A stretch of DNA of 64,000 nucleotides from Kryptolebias marmoratus. Lineage: Eukaryota > Chordata > Actinopteri > Cyprinodontiformes > Rivulidae. Below the pieces are notes generated by a model. The model was given only the letters and a program-made list of their open reading frames with translations. It was not told where the DNA came from and searched no databases. The stretch covers positions 22,568,462 through 22,632,461 of the forward strand of contig NC_051449.1 in the NCBI RefSeq assembly GCF_001649575.2, read 5' to 3'. The position numbers were made by a program, and so were the translations under genes. Positions 20,881 through 30,800 of the stretch are shown piece after piece (the first letter of the stretch is position 1; every line of letters begins with the position of its first letter).

Positions 20881-21545
20881 AAAGAGGCCTCACCCTTCCT
20901 CCATCCTCATCTTTTGCAGAGTATTATATGTGTTGATGATGATGCTCAGCTACTATCACACCACATTTGAGTTTAATATCTGTAAAATTGTCTGAGTTAT
21001 AGCCATTTTGTGTTTGTTAAGGTCAGTTGGCTGTAGCAGCCATCTTGACTTGGCTTGACTCTAAACATTAATCAGTTCTAGATGGACATCCAGTGATTAC
21101 GTTTTTCATTCAATAACATTTCATTAAAATCCAACAAGTGGTGCATGGAATATTTTACTAACAGAGACAGTTGACTCCAATAGTTAAATGCAAAGTTTTA
21201 AAAACAGATTTCACACAAACTGTTAGTGCTCAGTGTGATGGGATGACTCTCAGATACTAACACAATTTAGCTCAATTTCTGTAAATCTGGCTCACTAATA
21301 GACATTTTTATGTATGATAATGTCACTGAGTTGTGGCAGCCAACTTGAGTCGGGTTGTATCCAAAGGTTATTCAGATGTAGATGTACATCCAATTATTAA
21401 TTTCTGAGAATTTTGTTTTTAAATTTGTCCATTGGTTCATGAGCTATTGTGTGGTACAGACAAACAAACACTCGAACACAGGCAAAACCATGATCCATGC
21501 TTCACCTTCAGCCTTCTCTTTCAGCAGCAGGTAATAAAAACCCCC
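20880..21545 (+). repeat. Dispersed repeat DR, copy 5 (two tandem units)
   Basis: CTCAGCTACTATCACAC at 20945 and CTCAGATACTAACACA at 21248 start two units 303 bp apart. The copy ends AGCAGCAGGTAATAAAA near 21541. Confidence 0.78.
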
Positions 21546-22190
21546 TCTGTGAACATCTTCAACAAACTGGTTAGACTTAAAAAAAAAAGAAAAAAAAGAA
21601 GCATATCCAAGACAAAGACGCTCATCAAGGTGAATCTTGGCTGGCTGTCAGGATTTGAGGAGCGTGAAAATTTCCATTCTGTGTTCCATCTCTTCTCTGT
21701 TCCCGCTTTGTCTTGTTCAGGATCACAAGAGGGGAAGGAGGGCTGAAACAGAGGTGTTTCAGGTATTAATGGTATTATTTTAAACATTCATCTAAACTTT
21801 AATTAATCATAGTTTGTGGCTTTTTATGTGATCCTCTGTTTTAAAAACAATTCTTTGCAGCACTTTTTGTTTTCTTCCCAAATTGCCCTATGAGTTTTGA
21901 CAGCTCTGCAGTGCTAAGAACAACAGGTTTGTGTTCAGGCTTGCTTTCAGAAAGAAAATCAGCAAATATAGGCTGCCAGTATTTAAAACTGTACACAGAA
22001 AAACCAATTAAAATTGAACAAATGTTTGTAAGTCTTACTCAATCCTCCCAAATCATTTTGAGTTTTTCATCCAAAAAAAAAAACATAAGCTGTCATCTCT
22101 GATTGTTTCCACTGTGCCTCCATTTGTGTTTTGTAGTAATTTTCTGAGAATTCTATGTTGTATTTTATTGTTTTGTTTTGCAATGTTCTT
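21545..22190. other. Unassigned spacer
   Basis: No exon or family repeat recognised; a poly(A)-rich stretch lies near 21580-21600. Confidence 0.4.
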
Positions 22191-22950
22191 CTAACAGCCA
22201 TCACCCACTGCCAGCGGCAAAAGAAGAAAAATGTTTTTGCTTGTGTCTGTATGTGTGTGCTCATTTGTATGTTGTGTTAGCATAATATCTTATGAACCAG
22301 TGGACATATTTTTATAAATCTAAGACAATAATCATTGGATGAACACCTACAACTGATTAAACTTTGGAGTTAACCCAAGTAAACATGGCTACCACATCCA
22401 ACTGGCTTTTGAAAACACGAAATAGCTATAACTCAGCCAATTTTACAGATAACAAGCTAAAAACTGGTGTGGTAGTAGCTGATTACCAGTCCCAAAACAT
22501 ACACAGAGCACAACACGGTGCTCATCATCTTTGCTTAAAACTTTGGCATTAACTGTTTATGTCAGCCCTGTCTGTTAGCAAAACCTCTCGTGAGCCACTA
22601 ACAAATTTTAATGAAATTCTCAGAACGTAATCAATAAATGTATATCTATAACTGATTAACTTTTGGAGTCAACTCAATTCAAGATGGCCACCACAACACA
22701 ATTATGGCTATAGTTTAGTCAGTTTTACAGATAATGACCCAAAATTTTGTGTGGTAGTAGCTGAGAGTCATTTAAAACATAGACTTACGTAGCTCTAAAC
22801 ATTGTACAATATATATAAGTCAATTAATAACAATTAGCAAAATTTCTCATGAACTACTAAATAGATTTTTGTGAAACTCTCAGAAAGTAATCAGTGGTAT
22901 ACATCTAAAATTCACTAACATTTGGAGTCAACTTGATTCAGCATTAATTC
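22190..22950 (-). repeat. Dispersed repeat DR, copy 6 (multiple units)
   Basis: Inverted. Begins ATCACCCACTGCCAGCGGCA (22200), then AATGTTTTTGCTTGTGTCTG. Unit markers repeat at about 300-bp spacing (CTTTTGGAGTCAACTC and relatives near 22360, 22663 and 22920). Confidence 0.75.
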
Positions 22951-22988
22951 TGGCACAAAAATACAGTATTTTCCACATCCACTCTCTC

Positions 22989-23460
22989 TGTCACAATTTC
23001 TTTGATAATTCAACCTGGAGAGACTCACGACAAAGAGAAGCTGCAATTAAATGGTTTTATTTGACATGAATGACATAAGATATTTGGCGCTCGGACCTCG
23101 GCAGAAGACGCGAGTGTCGTCAATAGCAATGCGCTTCGACGAGAAGCTCAGGTTGAGCATTAGAGGCGTCTTCCCCGGGCCGGACACTGGTGGTGGAGGT
23201 TGAAGAGGGAAAGGAAGCCTGAGGGAGCTGGGAAACTGGGGGTGGAGAAGGGGTGGAGGTGGGCTGAAGTTCGGCCGGTGAACGGATGGGGCCACGATGG
23301 AGGTCCTTTTAAACGAAGGCTTGGTCGCTGATTGTATAAGCTGGAGGCGCGGTCTGATGCTGATAGGCTGGAGTGGAGGTGCTCGACGCAGCGATTAGAT
23401 GCAAGTGAGGCTGAAGCAGGTCCTCCAGGCTGAATTTACGCCTAGGCTTCATTTATAGGC
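22989..23460 (-). mobile_element. Putative solo LTR with promoter and poly(A) signal
   Basis: Read on the minus strand: a TTTAAAAGG TATA-like box near 23315, a GC-rich leader, AATAAA at 23061-23056, and an end in ...TTGTGACA at 22989. The layout (promoter, short R, poly(A) signal, CA end) is that of an LTR from a different family than the 15989 group. The upstream boundary is uncertain. Confidence 0.55.
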
Positions 23461-23859
23461 TTACCATTCTTTTTATGTCTGAGTTTTAGACTAAGACAAT
23501 ATTAAAGGGATAGGATAGTCTGGTTATTTTTGAAGAGTCTAAGATTTATCAGTAGTTAGTAGCTTATCAGCCATGACATCAGTCACAGACCACGGAGTGT
23601 GGAGAAAAGAGCCAAAGTCTTCTCTTAGGCTAGACTAATGGCTAGACACAGAAGGACCTGTTTAAAAAAAAAAATTTCAAGCTTTTAAAACAACTTTTTC
23701 TAAAAAATGACATTTGCGTTGTAAAATAGATTTTGTTTGGTTGAGAAAACAACAACAGACTGTAATGATCATGTCTGTTTGCTTCATGCGCTGTCTTGCC
23801 ATGCCTCTAATCACACCTTACACCCTTTATATTCTCTTCCTCTCAACACCTTCAGTGCT

Positions 23860-25375
23860 CTTCAGTGTACTGGAGGAACAATCTGGTCCTTCAGCCCAGC
23901 AGTATTGTGTCTCTCCCTCTCGTGAGCCACGTTTCACCACCCCCCAAGAGGCATTTGGAGGTGAGTCCAGCCAGTGTTGCCCTTTCCTTACACAGTGTGA
24001 GATACATTTTGAGCTGCAACCATCTTTGTTCCCTCTGACAGAGCCAGGGTAGCCTATGTAATCTCACTATTAACTGGCAAGGCTAAGATCTGGGGCGCAG
24101 CAGAATGGCAGCAGGATTCTCCGACCTGCTACAGGATTCTTCGCCTGGGAACTAGTTTGAGTATTCGCCCCCCCTGGGAGAGAGGCTGCGAGGGGCTTAT
24201 GGAGGATCAAGCAGGGCAAAAGGCGCATCAATGAATATATCATTGACTTTCATGCTTTAGCAACAAGAAGTGGTTGGAATGATGAGGCGTTATGTGAATC
24301 CTTTTACCAAGGATTAAATGACTGTATCAAGGATGAGCTCTCGATGACAAGGCACAGAAATACTTTAGGATTCAGAGCAGACAAACACCAAACAAGTTTA
24401 AAGTCTTTATTGTCAACTGGAAGCTAATGGATAAGCAGACTTCCGAGAAGGCACACTCTTCGTGCGGCAGGAAGGACCTCCGGGCAAGTAAGACCGCCGT
24501 AGAAAGTGAGCTGAAAGGACAGGATTTTTCAGTGAGGGGCAGACTAGTTGGAGAATCCAGAGGCAGGTAATGGGTCAGAGCCGGAAGGTCAGAGAGCTGG
24601 AAACAAATCCAAAAAGGTATAAACCAAGAGGCGAAGTCCAGTAGGCAGAAACGAGGTTGAAGGCCAGGAGGCAGAATCACCAGAGGTTCCAGGCACGGGG
24701 CAGGCAAGAGTCGATGATCAGAGGTTTGTCAGCCCGAGATGCTCTTCGGGCTGACAAACGCCCCAGCTGTGTTCCAGGCTCTGGTGAATGATGTCCTGAG
24801 GGATATGATAGGTCAATTTGTTTTTGTGTACCTCGATGACATCTTAGGTCCGGTCCCAATACTCGCACTACACCCTACGCCCCTCTAAGAAGTGTGTACT
24901 CAGTTGAAGTGCACAGAAGGTTTGTGTGCACAGGTTACAGTGACCAACCAAGTGGTCATCTGCTCTTCCATGGGTGGAACACACCCTGAACTTCCCGCCT
25001 CGATAAGAGTTCATCCCACTTTTCATGTTTCCAGAATCAAGCCCCTCTGTACTTCCAGGTTTTGCCCCTGTGACCTACCTGGAGAGAACACTGAGCCTAG
25101 CCCCCGCTCTGGTACTCAATGCGGTCATCACTCCCTGTTGACCCACTTCGTTCTCCGTCTCACAGCTACCCAGGTTAGTGTAACCTCTATTCCTCATTCA
25201 AGCTTCCTATGTTGCGTTTGGATCACCAAACTCCCATCTCTCTCCCCAGAGCTGCTGCTAGCATTCCTGTTGCTGAGTGTAACATTCTCTCAGTTGTTCA
25301 ATAAAGCTACATTAACCTTTCACTCCTGTGCTGAGGCTGAATTACAGGGTCCTCTTAGTGAATCTTGTCACAGAC
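23860..25375 (+). mobile_element. Degenerate Ty3/gypsy-type LTR retrotransposon
   Basis: Colinear scraps: a Gag region at 23880-24370 in shifting frames (REPRFTTPQEAF; YVISLLTGKA; then SGWNDEALCESFYQGLND); a reverse transcriptase piece at 24738-24848 ([16 protein letters not shown], then [10 protein letters not shown], catalytic Asp pair present); an integrase C-terminal piece at 24970-25060 (ASIRVHPTFHVSRIKP); and a possible LTR with AATAAA at 25300-25305. Protease, most of RT, RNase H and the integrase core are missing. 24385-24735 is unrelated insert sequence. Non-functional. Confidence 0.8.
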
Positions 25376-25655
25376 TAAAGAAAAGGTGTCATGCAAAAGT
25401 GTAGAACTGTGTTTAGTATCAGCTAATGTAGTGTTCGTTCACTCTGGTATATAATTTTTGAGAAATGTTTTATAACCAAATTTTTTTTTAAATGACTGTT
25501 TGGCTAGGTATTAGTTAATTAGCCTAACCTGAATGAATACTTTTGCCTCTCTTTCCACACTTTGTGCTCTATGACTGACACAAATTATAAAGTAGGAATT
25601 ATGTATAACTGTTTAAAAATCATCACTTCAAAAATCCTCAGACTTTTCCTTTAAG
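25375..25655. other. Unassigned spacer
   Basis: No feature recognised. Confidence 0.4.
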
Positions 25656-25900
25656 ATGAGAACAGATGGAGTTATATTTAACAGGTTCTTTGGTCAAACC
25701 TTCTAAATGATCTTTGCAAGAGCTTTCTTAATGTGTTCGCCCTCAAAGTATGTGTTGTGAATGACTCTCAGTTACTACCACATCAAATTATTGCTCATTT
25801 TCTATAAATCTGACATAGAGTCATTGTAATGTCTAAAGCTGGTTAGCTGTTGTGGCCATATTGAATTGGGGTAATTTCAAAACTTAGACATCTAATTATA
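25655..25900 (+). repeat. Dispersed repeat DR, partial copy 7
   Basis: TATGTGTTGTGAATGACTCT then CAGTTACTACCACATC and a degraded GTGGCCATATTGAATTG core. Confidence 0.7.
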
Positions 25901-25980
25901 CATACATATACAGTATGTGTGTGTCTATACTGTTTATATATACATATATTACACCCCCCCCCCACACACACACACAAAGA
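25900..25980. repeat. Compound microsatellite
   Basis: (TA/TG)n, then a C9 run, then (CA)n. Confidence 0.8.
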
Positions 25981-26750
25981 CGAGTGGGCAAACATATTGG
26001 CTTTAATGTCTTTTGTGGTGTTTTGTTGTAATAATTTAGGTAGAGCATTTAGTCATTGACCAAACACAACAGTCTGTGAGACGATCAGTAGAGTGTAGGT
26101 GCAGATTTAGAACACATGACGTGACAACCATAATCAGCAGCTCTGAGGTCTTGAGGCCAGAACAGCTATACAATAAATTTTAAGAAACCTTGTGTCTTTG
26201 TGCCTCACTTTAAACATGTTCCAACAACACAGCTATTTAACATTATATTCTACAGTTTAAAGCCAGGGGGCAAATTGGGCAATACATTTGTAATTATCCA
26301 TTTCTGACGTTTGTCAGGATCTGATGGCTGGTAGGTGTGGCTGGGACATGCTCAGCTTTGGGCTTTTTAATGTACCCAACATTCGCCAAATAAGAAGTGG
26401 GTGGGAGTACTGTAAAGTCAGAGTAAAGAGTAAAGTCAGAGTAGGACCTGTGGTTCGGTTTATGCTTTTTAAACATACAAGGAGTCTGACATGATGAGAC
26501 ACTGATGACCTGCTGATATTTACAGCACACAACCTACTGGAACAATTAAAGAACATTGCAGGTAGGTTTCTTTTTTTTTCTTTTTGTAAGTATTTGTTAC
26601 AAGTGACTCCAAAGTATTTTTCAAATTACTTTTATTTTGCAAAAATTTAGTCAGTGGAAAATAATAAATAACTAATTCAGGAGGGCAAGATGAGAACTTA
26701 CAGGAGTTAGTGTCCTGCTGAAAACATCCGTGATGTTGGTCATTGATTAA
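25980..26750. other. Unassigned spacer
   Basis: No exon or repeat recognised. Confidence 0.4.
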
Positions 26751-27200
26751 ATTAAAGGCCAGCATTTCTTAAAGGAATGCATATCGTCCGCAGACTTACA
26801 TGCCAGTGGTTTAGATTAAGATCATCTTAAATTGAAAAATAATTAAGATGTAGCTGTTTTGGTCAAACCTTGAAAATAACTTTTCATGAAACATTGTGAT
26901 ATCTCAGAGTATGTTCTCAATGACTCTCAGCTACTATTACATCAAATTGCTTAGCATCTTTAAAATTGACTGGGTTATAGCCATTTTTTGTTGGCTAATG
27001 TCAATTCGTTGTAGTTGACGCCTTTCACTGGATTGACCCCAAAAGGTAATCGCTTACAGATGTATACCCAATGATTACTTTTTGATTTTGTTTTTAATCT
27101 GTCCAGTAGTTCATGAGATATTTTGCTAACAGACAAAGTTTGACTTCAACAGTTAATGCTAAAGTTTTAAGTAAAGTTCTTACATAATGGGTAGCACTTA
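26750..27200 (+). repeat. Dispersed repeat DR, copy 8
   Basis: Starts with the family 5' motif TTAAAGGAATGCATATC, then CTCAGCTACTATTACATC, and ends past GAGATATTTTGCTAACAGAC. Confidence 0.75.
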
Positions 27201-27254
27201 GAGCAGGGCTATTCAGCCTCAATTGCAACTTGGACATAAAGAAAAAATAATGAA

Positions 27255-27480
27255 GGGTATGAGAATTACCTGCTGCCAAAAGGCGAAGGGGGACGATTAT
27301 GTTTTTGCCTCTGTTTGTGTGTGTGTGGTGTGTCTGTCTGTTAGAAAAATGTTTCATAATTCACTGGACAAGTTTTACTGAACAATCATGAATAATCATT
27401 GGATGTACATCTGATGAACTTTCAAGTAAATTGGATTCAAGATGGTCACCACAGCCAACTGACCTTAAAAAAACAGAAAG
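27255..27480 (-). repeat. Dispersed repeat DR, copy 9, left arm of an inverted pair
   Basis: Begins at the family terminus ATTACCTGCTGCCAAAAGG (27264) and runs to AAGATGGTCACCACAGCCAA. It faces copy 10 head to head. Confidence 0.75.
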
Positions 27481-27489
27481 ATGGATTTT

Positions 27490-27745
27490 AAATGAGCCAT
27501 TTTTGTGTTTTCTAAGGTTATTTTGCTGAGGCGGACATCTGGAAGTGGGCTGGCTTCAAAAGATCACTTGTAGATGTACATCCAATGATTACTTTCTGCA
27601 AGTTTAATTTAAATTTGTCCTGTGGTTCATGGCATATTTTGGTAACAGACAGACACATGCACCCCCACCCACACACACCCACACACATACACACACAGAC
27701 AAAAACAATAACATCTGTGTTTCCCTTTTAGCATAGGGTAATAAA
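27490..27745 (+). repeat. Dispersed repeat DR, copy 10, right arm of an inverted pair
   Basis: Runs from AGCCATTTTTGTGTTTTC to ACATCTGTGTTTCCCTTTTA then GCATAGGGTAATAA. It ends about 75 bp before the acceptor of the first SLC6 coding exon. A CA-rich tract lies inside at 27655-27700. Confidence 0.75.
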
Positions 27746-27834
27746 TATGAAAGCTTTTGTTCCAACAAAAGTCTGAAAACTGTTAAATTATTTGTGTAAC
27801 ATTGTATACACTTTATTGCAGCAAATCAGTCTTT

Positions 27835-30800
27835 ATGGCACTGACAGCTACTGCAGAAAAAAGCTCCATGAAAGACAACAATGCTTCAAGTCATTCTGCA
27901 TCAGTATCTGCAAAGAGAGGCGAGTGGGCCAACAAGAGGGAATATATTTTAGCAATAGTTGGAAATATCATCGGTCTGGGCAACGTTTGGAGATTTCCAT
28001 ATCTGTGCTTCAAAAACGGGGGAGGTGAGTGGAGGAGAGTGGAAGGTTTTTAAAAGGATCGGCTTCAACAAACACAACAAGAAGCATTTTATGGTATGAA
28101 TGCTGATTCAGCATTTTGCTTCTTTTAGTTTAAGCAACTCAGCAAATTTCAGAATAGCCATTCAGCACTCAGCTATCACACAGGATTTTCACACAAAAAT
28201 GCAATTTCTCTAATTTAATTCTTAACAGATTTTATTTTGTCTGTTTGCTTTATCATTTGGTTTAGGATGTTTCTTGGTGCCGTATATTTTGATGGTGGTC
28301 TGCTGTGGAATCCCCCTCTTCTTTCTGGAGGTGTCTTTGGGACAGTTAACCGGTCAGGGTGGAATCACATGTTGGAGGAAGTTGTGTCCTTTATTTCAAG
28401 GTATTGGCAATTAGAAAAAAAAACAAACAAACTTCAACGCAAGATAGTTCTGCCCAGCTTGTAAATTAATGTTATGTGTTAAACGTAAGACTTTTGTTAA
28501 CAGGATTAGGATACAGCAGTACGCTTGTTAATGTCTACACTTCGACGTATTACATAGTCATATTGGTTTGGGCCTTCTTCTACTTGTTCTCTTCGTTCTC
28601 TGCTGTACTGCCCTGGGCCAGCTGTAACAACACCTGGAACACAGGTACTCAGCATCTGCTCAGTCAACACAACTGACAAAGCGCTGAACTGTCTAGATCT
28701 GTCCTGTGTTTGGCTTTAGGATTTTCCACAAGATATATGGGATGTTACATCGGCCTCATCTTGTAGTGATTATCTAATGACAATGACTGATTATCTTCTC
28801 AGATATTCAAGTGATGAAAAAAAGAAAAAAGCTTATAATATTAAGAAAAACTAGAACATTTTAGAAAAACATTTTCTAATGTTTGAAGGGTGGCAATGCA
28901 TTGACTGAAATTCTAACACACATCAACTTTTTTTTTTTACAAAGAAAAATAGTAATTTAGGACTTCCTTTTCTAATATTTTAAGCAGACAAAATGTTAAC
29001 ATTTTCATGTATAAACTGTATAAGAGGTGTAGCTAGAACTATGATAAAAAAAAATTAAAGCTGCTGCCTGTGGGTCATTAGAGTCACCATGGTAACCACA
29101 CACCCGTGTCTCTCACTTCCTCACAGCACTCTTAATAAAACAGGTAGACAGAAACACAAAGTAAAAATTAAGCTTCAGACATATCCTCCTGACTACCAGG
29201 GGGAAAAAATCAGTAGTATGCAGTGGGTGGGAGATATTATGGTTTACAAATGTCCTCCATAGAGGACAAATTTTAACTACTGGTTGTCAGGAGAATATAA
29301 TCAATGTGAATAAAACAGTAATTTGTACTGAAAAAAAAAATCTTGAGCTGTAAATGACAAAAGCATCTGGTCACGCATCAATTTTTTTTGCTACAATGTT
29401 TTATTTTAATGATAATAAACATATAAGAACAAACTTTGTTTATACAAAACCTTTCAAATCATAGTTTCAAGATGCTTAATAACAGAATAATAAAAACCTC
29501 GGCACAGTGGATGTATAAAATAACAACCAAAACCACAATAATATCAAAAGATAAAATAAAGAATAAAAATATACATTATAAATATTAAATCTGATAAAAG
29601 ACTAAATGAAAATAATGTCAGTAGTAATAAAAAGGTATAATAAAAGTTTTGGTGTAGTCTAAAATGAATAGAAGTCAAAGATTAGTGAGAGCACTACTGT
29701 CTTTAAAAGGGATTCTTAAGAAGATAAGGAGTCAGCCAGTCTGATATCTTCAGGAAGGCTATTCCACAGAACAGAAGGCTTTGTTACCCTTGGTCTTTTA
29801 GCAGGATTTTGGGATGGTTTAGTAGTGCCTTAAAGGGATGAGATCTGCTCTAGCTTAGTAAGTTATGAATAAAATCTTCTAAATATTTCTAAAATGAACT
29901 GGGAGCCCGTGTAGAGAAGATAACACAGAAGCAATATGTTCACTTTGCTTGGATTTAGTGAAAAGCCTGCAGCTGTGTTTTGGACCAGCTGTAGTTTATG
30001 TAAACTCTGTTGGCTCAGACATCTACAGTATATAGTGAATTACAACAGTCCAAGCAGGAAGAATCAAAGGTTGAGTCTCAAGACTGTTTGATATCTGACA
30101 AGTTAAAAATGCCATTTACCTCCAGACACAATATGTCAATGAGAATTTGGATGTGCATGCTCTACATTCTCGGGGGATTTGAGAAAAGCACAGCATTGAG
30201 AGACACATGGGGTGAAAAAAGACAAAGTGCCCACATTTTGATGTATAAATTGTACAACAAATACAACAAGTAAAAAAATTGTCCAACAAGAGGAGTTTGA
30301 AAAAAATCTGGAAAGTTTATACAGCTCAAAGGTTATTGTGTGACATTGTCAGACTTCTCAGATGTTGACAAATTTACTTGCACTCTTTTGTTAAAGAAAG
30401 AAAAACCACATAGGTCACTGAAATAACTTAAAACGTATAAAGGTAATATTATGAAAAAATAAATCAAAACATGAAAATCTGGCATTGTCATTGTTTCTGA
30501 ATTTCTCAGTGCAGGTGCATTAAAGCATCTGCTTCAATGCACCTGCACTAAGAGCCAATACTGCTTCAGTACAGACACTGCTTGTGATTTTAGGCAAACA
30601 TAATAAATATTTTAGGAGCTTAATGCCTGATATGAATAGAACTATGTTTTCAAATTCTTCTGTCTTGAAATTGGGGGTTATTTAGAAAACTGTGGAGGCT
30701 ACAGCCCCAAATGTCCAGGATAAATAATAATTAATAAAAACTGGTCCAAATCTGCCTATCTTCATTTCAGAAGTGTACTCCAGTATATGAAATCAGAAAT

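Noticed and set aside
24892..25404. 170-codon open frame
   Set aside because: Only its ASIRVHPTFHV part is meaningful (integrase C-terminal scrap of the Ty3/gypsy remnant); the rest is out-of-frame LTR-like sequence.
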